DNA of 64,000 nt from Vulcanimicrobium sp035943995 (GCA_035943995.1 DASZBS010000110.1:6511-70510), one strand, 5' to 3'. Positions 1 to 7,254 are shown, numbered from the stretch's first letter. Numbers and translations: made by a program. Notes: generated by a model not told the origin, from the sequence alone.

Positions 1-108
1 CTGCGCGGAGATCGACTCGACGGCGATCCAGGCTTTCAGCTCGGTGAGATAGCGCTCGCGGTTGGCGCGCACGTGATCGATGAGGGCGTCGGCGTGAGGG
101 GCGTCCAT
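1..108 (-). CDS. M20-family metallopeptidase/dipeptidase, N-terminal fragment
   Basis: Only the first 36 codons lie in the window; the gene runs off the left edge. The reading begins MDAPHADALIDHVRANRERY and continues through LTELKAWIAVESISAQ, the usual opening of M20/M25/M40 dipeptidases, where a helix is followed by a conserved 'PSIS'-like stretch before the metal ligands. The ATG at 108 is preceded by GGGAG five bases upstream, which supports this start. The zinc ligands lie outside the window, so the family call rests on the N-terminus alone. It is co-directional with the ABC operon upstream but separated from it by about 40 bases if the 64-residue ORF there is real. Confidence 0.6.
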   Translation of the reverse strand, partial: MDAPHADALIDHVRANRERYLTELKAWIAVESISAQ

Positions 109-151
109 ATCGCTCCCTTCGCCGACGCCCGTCCCGGATGCTTCGGTGCGC

Positions 152-346
152 TCAGTTCCAGGGCGATGCGGCCGACGCGGCCGACCGCGTGCCCTTATGC
201 GCGCGTGACCCGGACTGCGCACGATCGTCCGCGAGCGTGCCGGAGTCGACGGCGTCCTCGCGCGGCTCATCGAGGTCGATGCGAACACGCAAGCGCCAGG
301 CTCCGAGCACGATCGCGAAGTGCGTCGCCATGATCGTCATCGTCAT
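152..346 (-). CDS. Small hypothetical protein coupled to ABC permease
   Basis: This is a 64-residue reading frame whose ATG overlaps the TGA of the upstream permease as ATGA, an arrangement seen repeatedly between real genes in this window. The product starts MTMTIMATHFAIVLGAWRLR, a short hydrophobic stretch, and continues with an acidic/arginine-rich tail. No family is recognised. The overlap suggests translational coupling and co-expression with the transporter. The low-complexity C-terminal half could also arise from a chance ORF in GC-rich DNA, so it is a candidate only. Confidence 0.4.
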   Translation of the reverse strand: MTMTIMATHFAIVLGAWRLRVRIDLDEPREDAVDSGTLADDRAQSGSRAHKGTRSAASAASPWN

Positions 347-1086
347 GCCTCCCGCGTCGACCACAGCCGGACGCTGGCGACGGCCAGCGCGACCGCGATC
401 GCGCATTCACCGAGCACACGCCCCCACACGCTGAGCGGGATGATCGACGAGTTGCCTTGCGGCGTCGTGCCGCCCAGCCATGCCATCGGATTCAAGAAGT
501 TCAGCGCGTAGATCACGTCGTGCAGCCAGATGGGGAAGGAGTGCGCGTGATAAAGCCCCGCGAGGATCGGGAACACCCCCCACGCCAAACCGGCGATGAG
601 CGCGCCGCGGCCGGGCAGGCGCGCCGCGGCGACGGAGATCACGGCGTACCACATGAGCGCGCCGCCAACGGCGAGGGAGGCGCTGCGCAGAACCGCCGGC
701 GCGTCGAACGTTATTATCGGAAAGGCGCCGAGGATCGCGACGCCGGTGACCATCGCCACGAGCAGGATGACATATCCGATCACGATCGCGGCGACGTCGA
801 TGCCGACGAATCGCGCGGCGACCTCGTCGCGCGGCGCCGGACGCGTCCAGATGAGCGCGGTGGTGTTCGCGGCCTCCGCGCTGAGGCCGGGGGCGACGAG
901 GGTCGCGATGAGGAGCGCGCCGATCCCCGCACCGGCCGCCAGCATGCTGAACGGCAGGTTTCCGCTGTTCCCGTTGTGGCCGTGACCGGCATAGAAGCTG
1001 ATCGCGGTGATCACCAACCCGGCGACGATGATTGCCGTGTACCAGATCAGGATGCGCCGTGTGCGCAAGATCTCGACGTATTCCAT
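343..1086 (-). CDS. ABC transporter permease (ABC-2 like)
   Basis: A 247-residue integral membrane protein with about six hydrophobic segments, beginning MEYVEILRTRRILIWYTAI. It is the membrane half of an exporter-type ABC system: its ATG overlaps the TGA of the ATPase gene, so the two are translationally coupled. The length and the cytoplasmic N-terminus followed by TM1 fit ABC-2 type permeases that pair with GntR/YtrA-type regulators. The substrate cannot be read from sequence; such modules are often linked to cell-envelope stress or antibiotic export, which is inference here. A longer frame extending through the ATPase region is a shadow. Confidence 0.85.
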   Translation of the reverse strand: MEYVEILRTRRILIWYTAIIVAGLVITAISFYAGHGHNGNSGNLPFSMLAAGAGIGALLIATLVAPGLSAEAANTTALIWTRPAPRDEVAARFVGIDVAAIVIGYVILLVAMVTGVAILGAFPIITFDAPAVLRSASLAVGGALMWYAVISVAAARLPGRGALIAGLAWGVFPILAGLYHAHSFPIWLHDVIYALNFLNPMAWLGGTTPQGNSSIIPLSVWGRVLGECAIAVALAVASVRLWSTREA

Positions 1087-1955
1087 CAGTGGTTTCCCCC
1101 GTCGTCGACGGCGTCCAAGAAGAGGTCTTCCAGCGATCGGTCCACCACGCGCACGCCGACGGCGCCGAGCGCGCCGAAGCGCGCGGCGACTGCATCGGCG
1201 CGGCCGTTCGCGTGCGCCCGCACGCTGGTTCCGACGCGTTCGATGCGCATCGCGGGATCGAGCCCGGTGAGCTCGGGGACGTCGCCGGCGAACGTCGCTT
1301 CGACGACGCGCGATGCTTCGCGCAGATCGTCGATCACGCCGGCGACGACGACCTTGCCGTCGCGCATGATCGCGACGCGGTCGGCGGCGCGGTCGATCTG
1401 TCCGATCTGGTGTGATGAAATGAGGATCGTCGCGCCGCTCGTCGCGGCGTCGACGAGAATGTCGAGCACGACGCGCTGCATGACGGGGTCCAGGCCGCTG
1501 GCCGGCTCGTCGAGGATCAGCACCTTCGGGCGATGGACGAGCGCGAGGATCAGCGCGAGCGCCGTCTGCTGGCCCTTCGAAAGCTTGCCGGCTTTCTTGC
1601 GCTCGTTCAAACGAAACGTCGCGACGAGCTCTTTGGCCCGCGCGGCGTCGAACGCCGGCTGCGAGCGGCGCGCGTATTCGATATGTTGCGCGACGGTGAG
1701 CCAGCGATAGAGTTCCGGGCGCTCCGGCACGTAGCCGAGCTTCGCGAACGTGTGCGCTCCGAGCGGCGCGCCGTCGAACCGAACTTCGCCGGCGTCGGCG
1801 CGCGCGAAGCCGAGCAGGCATTTGAACGCCGTCGTTTTGCCGGCGCCGTTGCGGCCGAGCAGGCCGCAGACCGAGCCTTCCGGGACTTCGAGCGACACGT
1901 CGTCCACGGCGAGCACGTCGCCGAAGCGCTTGGTGAGGCCGCTGATCGCGATCAC
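1086..1955 (-). CDS. ABC transporter ATP-binding protein
   Basis: A 289-residue ABC ATPase that powers the permease encoded immediately downstream. Walker A is GRNGAGKT at residues 34-41, the signature motif is LSKGQQ at 124-129, and Walker B is VLILDEP at 144-150 followed by the D-loop SGLD and the switch histidine in SSHQ. The signature deviates from LSGGQ, as is common in ABC-2 type exporters. A C-terminal domain of about 80 residues follows the nucleotide-binding domain. Its start overlaps the GntR gene by four bases and its stop overlaps the permease start, so regulator, ATPase and permease form one tightly coupled operon. Confidence 0.95.
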   Translation of the reverse strand: MIAISGLTKRFGDVLAVDDVSLEVPEGSVCGLLGRNGAGKTTAFKCLLGFARADAGEVRFDGAPLGAHTFAKLGYVPERPELYRWLTVAQHIEYARRSQPAFDAARAKELVATFRLNERKKAGKLSKGQQTALALILALVHRPKVLILDEPASGLDPVMQRVVLDILVDAATSGATILISSHQIGQIDRAADRVAIMRDGKVVVAGVIDDLREASRVVEATFAGDVPELTGLDPAMRIERVGTSVRAHANGRADAVAARFGALGAVGVRVVDRSLEDLFLDAVDDGGNH

Positions 1956-2356
1956 TTCGTTTCCTCCGGATAAAAGTGTGCGATCGACGCATCGGCGATC
2001 GTACGAACTTCGGTGTGGGTGATGCCGAGCGCGCGGGCCTGGCGGACGGCGTCGTCGACGCCGCGCGTCGCAACGTCGGTGGCGACGCGGCGCGCATCGC
2101 CGAGCGCGCCGTTTTGGCTGACGAACGAGCCGCGGCCCGGAGCGGTCGCGATCACGCCCTCACGCTCGAGCTCGCGGTAGACGCGGGCCACGGTGTTGGC
2201 GTTGAGCTTGAGGTCGAGCGCAAGCCCTTTCACGGTGGGGAGCCGCTCGCCGGGAGCGAGCGCCCCGACCGCGATGGCGCGCTTGATCTGTTCGGTGAGC
2301 TGCAGGTAGAGCGGGGCGCCACCGTGCGGATCGACCTGAAAGAAGGCGGGCGGCAC
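1952..2356 (-). CDS. GntR-family (YtrA subfamily) transcriptional regulator
   Basis: A 134-residue winged-helix repressor. The N-terminal GntR HTH is clear (PLYLQLTEQIKRAI, then LPTVKGLALDLKLNANTVAR and a wing ending GRGSFVSQ). The C-terminal part is only about 50 residues, too short for a FadR or UTRA effector domain, which is the hallmark of the YtrA subfamily. These proteins typically repress an adjacent ABC transporter operon; here the gene is the promoter-proximal member of exactly such an operon. The start is GTG at 2356. A small ORF ends five bases upstream, and two copies of an operator-like repeat lie in the upstream promoter. Confidence 0.93.
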   Translation of the reverse strand: MPPAFFQVDPHGGAPLYLQLTEQIKRAIAVGALAPGERLPTVKGLALDLKLNANTVARVYRELEREGVIATAPGRGSFVSQNGALGDARRVATDVATRGVDDAVRQARALGITHTEVRTIADASIAHFYPEETK

Positions 2357-2361
2357 GGGAG

Positions 2362-2487
2362 TTAGATTCTGACGCCCCAGCCGCCGAAGATGCTGGAATC
2401 TCGCGGCGTGCGGATCAGCGTGGGGCCAACGACGGGCTGGGCGGGCTGCGGGCGGCGGATCGGGCGGACGGTCGTCGTGTTGAACAT
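2362..2487 (-). CDS. Candidate leader ORF upstream of GntR gene (41 aa)
   Basis: A 41-codon frame with an ATG at 2487 and TAA at 2364-2362, five bases before the GntR start. The product is MFNTTTVRPIRRPQPAQP continuing to a C-terminus FGGWGVRI, rich in Arg, Pro and Thr. A GAGAGG sequence lies eleven bases upstream as a possible ribosome-binding site. It is the first frame after the mapped promoter and would fill the otherwise 130-base leader. No homology is recognised. It could be a regulatory leader peptide, a small substrate of the transporter, or chance. Confidence 0.4.
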   Translation of the reverse strand: MFNTTTVRPIRRPQPAQPVVGPTLIRTPRDSSIFGGWGVRI

Positions 2488-2527
2488 TGTAGTGGCTGCC
2501 TCTCAGGGGCTGCTGGACTTGTGCGGG

Positions 2528-2578
2528 TTGTACCAGTTGTCTTAGTACGCTTACACTTGTACCACCTGTACTAGTACG
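2528..2578. promoter_or_regulatory. Tandem operator repeats for the GntR/ABC operon
   Basis: Two 22-base direct repeats of the form TTGTACCA-N7-TAGTACG occur at 2528-2549 and 2557-2578, 29 bases apart. The second contains the perfect palindrome GTACTAGTAC at 2568-2577. They sit in and just downstream of the putative minus-strand promoter, as expected of an autoregulatory GntR operator. Assignment to the adjacent regulator is inference from position and symmetry. Confidence 0.6.
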
Positions 2579-2585
2579 TTGTCAA
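2556..2585 (-). promoter_or_regulatory. Sigma-70-like promoter of the GntR/ABC operon
   Basis: On the minus strand, a perfect -35 TTGACA (2585-2580) is followed after 18 bases by TACAAG (2561-2556), a 4/6 match to the -10 box. The spacer holds the GTACTAGTAC palindrome, so a bound repressor would block RNA polymerase. Confidence 0.5.
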
Positions 2586-2776
2586 CAACCTGGGAAAAAA
2601 TTCGCGGCCATGGGGCGGGTATAGGGTCGATGGGTAGAGTAAGCGTCTCGGCAAACCGTCCGCACAGACGATGGTGTTTAGCCGGTGGAACTGGCAACCG
2701 GCACCCCACTGCACCATCAGCCCTTCGTACGATGACAATCTATTGAGCGGTCCCGCATCCGGGGGAGGCAGAGCGA

Positions 2777-3829
2777 ATGGGCGATATACCCGCGCCAGAC
2801 AATTACGTGGCGAGGCTAGATTCTGAGTCCTTCGATATCATTGCGGCAAGGCTTCGTGAAGTCGTGTGGAGGGATTCGCAACTGCCACGCTTTATTCGCG
2901 AAGCGAGCGGACGGATCGTATCCACCACCGCGGCGGGTGTCACCGACGGTGAACCAGAGAACTACGCACCCGCGCTAAAGGCTACATACATCGCGGCTCA
3001 GGCCCTACTATTCAACATTCAAAACTTTGAGCCGCCATCACCGCTCTCGCGCACTCTCGACGTTTCAGCTGGATTCGTTTTCGCTCCGGAAGCGGGCTCT
3101 TCAGCCTTCTCATATGGGCCATGGTGTTTCGGCGTCGTTATACATTGCGACGCTGCGGAAGGCGCGATAACGGGACCGATTAACTTTGGAACCACCGCGG
3201 CTTTCGGCAGCGTATTTCCTGTATTTCTTATCAATGCGCCCGTAGAACAGCACGTTCTCCCCGCGATAACTTGGCCCGCTTCAGGTTCGTGCTCGCTGTG
3301 GGTAACGCCGCGGGGCACACGCAGATGGGGCGAGGGGCTCCTGACCGCGCGCCATGTCGTGGAAAAGAATTTCGACGCGGTCGATGTTACACCCGTTGGC
3401 GGGTCAGCGGTGACCACAAGCACTGTGGAATATACCGCATGCACTATTGACGCCGCGGTCGTGGACGCAAGCGGGGTAGGCTGGCCGACGGGCGTCTCGC
3501 CGGTTACCATTGTCGGGTCCGTTGCTTCGCCAGTGGCATGTGGCGCCACGATACAACTTGAAGGAAAAAACACGACGGCTACGGGCTCGATTCTGCGCAT
3601 TCATCAAGACGTGCTGTTCGTCGGCACTCTGTTCGGACAGCGCATCATAACCGACGTCCACGGCGTCCCGGGCGACAGTGGTGGCGTCATCCGCGTGCTG
3701 CCATCACGCGAGCCGTGTGGTGCGTATCTTGGGAGCTTCTTCAGCGCAGGGGAGGGAACGCCGAAGCACGGGATCGCACAGAGTTTGTATCAAGCCATCG
3801 AATACTTCGAGTTGAACGCCTTTCAGTAG
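2777..3829 (+). CDS. Trypsin-like serine protease with N-terminal extension
   Basis: A 350-residue protein whose C-terminal half is a trypsin-like (chymotrypsin-fold) peptidase. The triad is visible: His193 in LLTARHVV, Asp225 in CTIDAAVVD and Ser301 in VPGDSGG. Residues 1-165 form an extension of unknown function with no signal peptide, so the enzyme is probably cytoplasmic. A strong GGGGAGG ribosome-binding site precedes the ATG. The next gene, twelve bases downstream, encodes a Trypco1-type protein; that domain is known for genetic linkage to trypsin-like proteases in NLR-like and other bacterial conflict systems. The pair therefore looks like a protease effector and partner, not a housekeeping enzyme. 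Confidence 0.88.
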   Translation: MGDIPAPDNYVARLDSESFDIIAARLREVVWRDSQLPRFIREASGRIVSTTAAGVTDGEPENYAPALKATYIAAQALLFNIQNFEPPSPLSRTLDVSAGFVFAPEAGSSAFSYGPWCFGVVIHCDAAEGAITGPINFGTTAAFGSVFPVFLINAPVEQHVLPAITWPASGSCSLWVTPRGTRRWGEGLLTARHVVEKNFDAVDVTPVGGSAVTTSTVEYTACTIDAAVVDASGVGWPTGVSPVTIVGSVASPVACGATIQLEGKNTTATGSILRIHQDVLFVGTLFGQRIITDVHGVPGDSGGVIRVLPSREPCGAYLGSFFSAGEGTPKHGIAQSLYQAIEYFELNAFQ

Positions 3830-3841
3830 GAGCAACACCAA

Positions 3842-4201
3842 ATGAGCAACGAGGACCGCAATGATGATGTTGTTTTTCTCGCTCCGGAGTCCATCGGCAC
3901 CGCAACTGTGGCGCCGACCGTAGGGAAGTACGGTGAAGAGCAGCAAGCCGGCCCGGTCGAAACGGTCCGGAGGTGGTTACGACTCAAACCGGTAACCGTG
4001 ACCCGCGACAAGCTGCAGCAGGAGCTCAGCAAAGTTCGTGGACACATTGGGCTCATTTTGACCGACTTGGGCCCAGACGGCGAACATGGTTTTAACCTAG
4101 AGGAAGTCACCGTCGGCATCACGGTCAGCGCAGACGGTCACTTCGGGATCGCGACAGTCGGCGCCGAAACCACGCTAGAGCTGACCTTTAAGCGCAAGTA
4201 G
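3842..4201 (+). CDS. Trypsin-co-occurring domain (Trypco1-like) protein
   Basis: A 119-residue protein with an acidic N-terminus and a C-terminal beta-rich domain. The segment GFNLEEVTVGITVSADGHFG followed by IATVGAETTLELTFKRK fits the Trypco1 family (PF19493), whose members end in a conserved 'aGAEa.l.vt..' strand. The family was named for its co-occurrence with trypsin-like proteases in predicted immune or programmed-death systems. It lies twelve bases after the protease gene and is evidently co-transcribed. Its biochemical role is not established; it may be an adaptor or a protease target. The family call comes from motif recall, not a search. Confidence 0.72.
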   Translation: MSNEDRNDDVVFLAPESIGTATVAPTVGKYGEEQQAGPVETVRRWLRLKPVTVTRDKLQQELSKVRGHIGLILTDLGPDGEHGFNLEEVTVGITVSADGHFGIATVGAETTLELTFKRK

Positions 4202-4274
4202 TTTCAGCTACCATTCCCGCGTCGCGCTAGGCATCCGAGCCTGGGCGGCGGTGCGTTACTGCGCCGAGCCGCGG

Positions 4275-4377
4275 TCAGGTCGAGATGAGCGCCCCTCGCG
4301 CGAGCACGGTTTCGATCGGGGTGGCCGGGTCGATGCGCACCTCGTTTCCGCGCATGAACATCGCAACGTAGCCGACG
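4275..4377 (-). pseudogene. C-terminal remnant of a paralogue of the 8.6-9.2 kb secreted protein
   Basis: Positions 4280-4377 match 8613-8710 with about nine differences. The minus-strand reading is an intact C-terminus, VGYVAMFMRGNEVRIDPATP then IETVLARGALIST and TGA, 33 codons equivalent to the end of the intact gene at 8602-9243. Similarity stops abruptly at 4377, where the 3' end of the PD-(D/E)XK-like gene region begins. The rest of the paralogue is missing, so this is a truncated duplicate left at an insertion or deletion junction. Confidence 0.85.
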
Positions 4378-4390
4378 TTTGCGTAAGCGC

Positions 4391-6097
4391 TCACTCGCGA
4401 AGGCCCCACTCTTTGAGCATCGGCATCATGACGTCGTCGAAAAAGGCGTCATAGGCGGATGGTACTATCCGCTTTGGCGCGGGCTTTATGTCCGTATAGT
4501 GATCGATGAAGGTTTGCAGCCGGCATGTGCGCGCAAAGCGGTCCGCATGCTGAGATTTTGCTTCTAGTATCTCGCCGAGCGGAAGAGCATGGTAGTGTTC
4601 CGCGGCGAGAATCTCGAGCTCATCGATGTCGATCACATGAAGCCCGCGGCACTCCGGTAGGCCGCCGTCATTGCGTAGGGCATCTTCGGCGATCGCGTTC
4701 ACGCCGTAAAGACCCGGAAGGCGTTGTCCCGCGACAATGATGGCGTAGACACCATTAAGTTCCTCATGCCTGCATGGGAAACCAAAACGACCGGCTCGGA
4801 GATCCCTGATCGTGCGTGAAATCTGTCGCCCGTTCGCGACGATGATGCGCCGAATGTCCCCGGTCAAGGATTCACGGTTGCGATCGATCAGCGTCGTCTT
4901 AAAGTTTAACCGAGTCTTTGCAGCTTCGACCACGACCAGTCGCCGTGCTTCGTCAAGCACTAAGAAGTCCGACGTTCGTGACTCGCCCTTCCCTGAAGCG
5001 TAGCTGCGCTCGCGCGACATCGTACTAACTTCAGGGTCGACGATTCGCTCCAGCAGCGTGTCGACGTAGTCCTCGAAAAACCGGCCATACATAGCAGAGA
5101 ATCGTTTTGAGTTTGACTCTTCGCCATGGCTCTTATAGGCATCGAACAGTGCGAAATAGAAACCCGCAGCGAGTAAGTTATCGAGGGTCGCCGGAAGCGG
5201 GCAAACGACGCGGTCGCCGTCAATACTAATGAGCGGATGTCGGAGAAATGGTACAAGCGATGCGGACGAGTAATCATGCTCGCACGCTACCAATTCATCG
5301 CGAACGGCACTGAGCGGGCTTATGAACTGCGCGATCCAACGACGTAGCGGCTGCGGATCTGCGAGCGAGCGCTCTAGATCGCTGATTCGAATCACGGAAG
5401 AGGTCCGCTTCGAGAAGCGGCGTGTTGCATTCACCAGATAAAGTACGAAGAAGGCCGTGCCAACAATGTACTCATCCACAGTCATGTGCAGCAGCCGGAC
5501 GAAATCGCCTCGCACATCGATCCAGTTGTCGACGCTTTTCCCATCCGCTTCGTCGGCCCACCGTAGAAATGTGAACGGGCGAGCGAGCAATGATGTGGTA
5601 TCGCCTGCGGGAATGATCGCTCCGCGCAGTTCGATGTCGACCAGATCCTCATCAGAAATATCAGGTTTGATAAGCCCCTGGTGACTTCCGAACAGCTCAT
5701 TCACGACAAGCATTAGCTTGACCAGTGTCTCGACAAAGTTGTCGTCACCCGGAGGCCCGTCAGTCGCGTGCAGAAGTACGAGCCGCAGCAGCATCGCGAT
5801 TCCCTGCTCGTGTATGAGAACGCCGCCCTCGTCGACCAACTCTTCGACGCGCACGAACCATGGTGTCGTGCTTCTCGGTCCAACCAGCGCTAGCCGAAAC
5901 CGCTGCTCGGGCGGAGTCCGGCTGTCCGAATTGTCATAGTGCATCGCACTGAGCTGCCCGAGACACGTAATCGCAGCAGCACGCGGTAGCTTAGCCGCGA
6001 GTCTTTCCGCACACGCCTCCAAGCCGTTCTGCGACCTAAAGACTTTGCTATGCGGGATTAGCACCAGCCTTGCGCTGGGCGGAATGTCAGACCGCAT
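4391..6097 (-). CDS. Large protein with PD-(D/E)XK nuclease-like core, unknown function
   Basis: A 568-residue protein of no named family that I recognise. The C-terminal third has the layout of a PD-(D/E)XK nuclease: Glu343 in a helix (GRFFEDYVDTLLERI), Asp378 in SDFLVL, then VVVEAAKTR with Glu392 and Lys395 (ExxK spacing, not the usual ExK). The N-terminal two thirds are mixed alpha/beta without recognisable motifs. An AGGAGG lies upstream; TTG at 6100 is nine bases from it and the ATG at 6097 twelve, so either may be used. Base composition is less GC-rich than the flanks and it sits in the accessory island, suggesting transfer. A nuclease role, perhaps in defence, is inference. Numbering is from the TTG. 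Confidence 0.6.
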   Translation of the reverse strand: MRSDIPPSARLVLIPHSKVFRSQNGLEACAERLAAKLPRAAAITCLGQLSAMHYDNSDSRTPPEQRFRLALVGPRSTTPWFVRVEELVDEGGVLIHEQGIAMLLRLVLLHATDGPPGDDNFVETLVKLMLVVNELFGSHQGLIKPDISDEDLVDIELRGAIIPAGDTTSLLARPFTFLRWADEADGKSVDNWIDVRGDFVRLLHMTVDEYIVGTAFFVLYLVNATRRFSKRTSSVIRISDLERSLADPQPLRRWIAQFISPLSAVRDELVACEHDYSSASLVPFLRHPLISIDGDRVVCPLPATLDNLLAAGFYFALFDAYKSHGEESNSKRFSAMYGRFFEDYVDTLLERIVDPEVSTMSRERSYASGKGESRTSDFLVLDEARRLVVVEAAKTRLNFKTTLIDRNRESLTGDIRRIIVANGRQISRTIRDLRAGRFGFPCRHEELNGVYAIIVAGQRLPGLYGVNAIAEDALRNDGGLPECRGLHVIDIDELEILAAEHYHALPLGEILEAKSQHADRFARTCRLQTFIDHYTDIKPAPKRIVPSAYDAFFDDVMMPMLKEWGLRE

Positions 6098-6237
6098 CAA
6101 CTATAGGGACCTCCTTTGCGATACCGGTGGATGCGCCCACAATGCTGATCCTCTTTTTTCGTTGGTGGAGTCGCTTTTTCAGTGAAAGGGCACGCATCGT
6201 CAGGCACGTCGCTTAGGAAAATCTACATCACTTTCAC

Positions 6238-6266
6238 TTGCTCGACGCGCTGGCACCTGCTATAAT
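6238..6266 (+). promoter_or_regulatory. Promoter for HTH doublet
   Basis: A perfect -10 box TATAAT (6261-6266) is preceded by TTGCTC (6238-6243) with a 17-base spacer. Transcription would begin near 6273, 85 bases before the first HTH gene, leaving a leader that contains the 6301-6329 hairpin. Confidence 0.6.
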
Positions 6267-6300
6267 CTTGCTACGCGCAAACGCGCCAACAATATAGCGA

Positions 6301-6329
6301 CTCGGCCGGTGCTAGTAACACCGACCGAG
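6301..6329 (+). promoter_or_regulatory. Leader hairpin upstream of HTH doublet
   Basis: CTCGGCCGGTG (6301-6311) and CACCGACCGAG (6319-6329) pair over eleven positions with one mismatch and a seven-base loop. No T-tract follows, so it is not a simple terminator; it may be an operator for the adjacent HTH proteins or an RNA leader structure. Confidence 0.4.
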
Positions 6330-6357
6330 TCCGTCACCCGATGGGATCAGCCACCGA

Positions 6358-6654
6358 ATGACAAACTCACGATTCGACGCGCTCGCGTCGAAAACCCGGT
6401 CGCGCCGCGAACAGCAGCGTCACACCAACCGCGGCAGCGTCGCCTTCCATATCGTCCGTGTTATCTGGCTTACCGCACTATTCGCCCGTCGTGAGTCGGT
6501 GACCATCGCGGACTACCAACGCCGATTCGGCGTCTCGCTGCGATCGTTTCGCCGCGATGTCGCATTGCTGCGCCAAGCTGGCTTCTACCTCGAGACGAAC
6601 GCGGTCGGCAATTACCGCATGGTCTGCTTCGACGTTGATTCCGATGCGCCGTAG
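6358..6654 (+). CDS. Small HTH DNA-binding protein (DeoR/YafY-like N-terminal domain)
   Basis: A 98-residue protein consisting of a basic N-terminus and one winged-helix HTH: VTIADYQRRFGVSLRSFRRD followed by VALLRQAGFYLET. This resembles the N-terminal HTH of DeoR/WYL-type regulators but lacks any effector or WYL domain. The stop codon overlaps the start of a second, paralogous HTH gene by eleven bases. The pair has its own promoter with a perfect TATAAT. It probably binds DNA as a local repressor; the target is unknown. It belongs to the accessory island. Confidence 0.75.
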   Translation: MTNSRFDALASKTRSRREQQRHTNRGSVAFHIVRVIWLTALFARRESVTIADYQRRFGVSLRSFRRDVALLRQAGFYLETNAVGNYRMVCFDVDSDAP

Positions 6655-6850
6655 CACCTACGTCGACGCACCACGGGAGGTTCGCCTGATCTGGCTCTCC
6701 GCGCTTCTCCTTCGGGACGATCACGCATGCTTAGCCGACTACCGCCGGCGGTTCGGTCTCTCCATGTACGCAGTACGCCGCGACGTCAAAGACGTGACCC
6801 GAGTGGGCCGATATTTGGGCGAGTATATCTGCATCCAATGCGTCTGCTGA
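6644..6850 (+). CDS. Second small HTH paralogue, translationally coupled
   Basis: A 68-residue protein starting at the ATG inside the last codons of the preceding gene (overlap ATGCGCCGTAG). Its core ACLADYRRRFGLSMYAVRRD aligns directly with ADYQRRFGVSLRSFRRD of the upstream product, so the two arose by tandem duplication. The second copy is truncated after the recognition helix and ends YICIQCVC, with two cysteines. Coupled translation implies a fixed ratio and perhaps a heterodimer. Function beyond DNA binding is unknown. Confidence 0.65.
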   Translation: MRRSTYVDAPREVRLIWLSALLLRDDHACLADYRRRFGLSMYAVRRDVKDVTRVGRYLGEYICIQCVC

Positions 6851-6880
6851 TCTACCTGTTCATCACGGAGCACCTGTAGC

Positions 6881-7198
6881 ATGAACGTCGTACCATTCAA
6901 GGCTCCGGCGAAGTTCGCTCGATTCGGCATCGATTGGACGCGACAGGCCAGAACCGAATCCGAGCGATCGCTGCGCGAGGCATTTCTCACCTACGAGGCC
7001 TCGTGCGGTCCGAACGGACTGGTGTCCATCCTCCTGTTGGCCGTCGTGTCACGTCGCCAAGGAGCAGTCGCCGACGATCTTCATGCTGCCGCCGACCACG
7101 CCGAAATCCTGTTGGGGATGAAGCTGCAGAAGCACCAAGGCGATGCACTGGAGGCAGTTCACGACTATCTCACGCACGGCGGCGCGATATGGTCATGA
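6881..7198 (+). CDS. Hypothetical protein, 105 aa
   Basis: The product begins MNVVPFKAPAKFARFGIDWT and is mostly helical, with no signal peptide or membrane segment. I recognise no family. It starts 30 bases after the HTH doublet in the same direction, with GGAGC upstream of the ATG, and is followed by an intrinsic terminator at 7232-7254, so it is probably the last gene of that transcript. The composition (ESERSLREAFLTYEASCG, AADHAEILLGMKL) is that of a soluble cytoplasmic protein. Confidence 0.6.
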   Translation: MNVVPFKAPAKFARFGIDWTRQARTESERSLREAFLTYEASCGPNGLVSILLLAVVSRRQGAVADDLHAAADHAEILLGMKLQKHQGDALEAVHDYLTHGGAIWS

Positions 7199-7231
7199 TC
7201 AGTTTGAGATGGCGAGAAGCGAAAGCAGGAG

Positions 7232-7254
7232 GCCCGCCGAAGCACTCGGCGGGC
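7232..7254 (+). terminator. Intrinsic terminator after HTH cluster
   Basis: GCCCGCCGA (7232-7240) and TCGGCGGGC (7246-7254) form a perfect nine-base stem with loop AGCAC, followed by TCTTCT. It separates the island transcript from the lipoprotein gene that starts 30 bases later. Confidence 0.75.

Noticed and set aside
73..434. Plus-strand ORFs at the left end
   Set aside because: They run antisense to the M20 peptidase start and the permease, with arginine-rich shadow composition and no ribosome-binding site.
343..2097. A 584-residue open frame across ATPase and permease
   Set aside because: The N-terminal part is an arginine-rich shadow of the ATPase; the permease starts at ATG 1086, which overlaps the ATPase stop.
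2600..7230. Attachment sites or an integrase for the 2.7-7.2 kb island
   Set aside because: No integrase, transposase or flanking direct repeat was found; only the truncated gene copy at 4275-4377 marks a junction.
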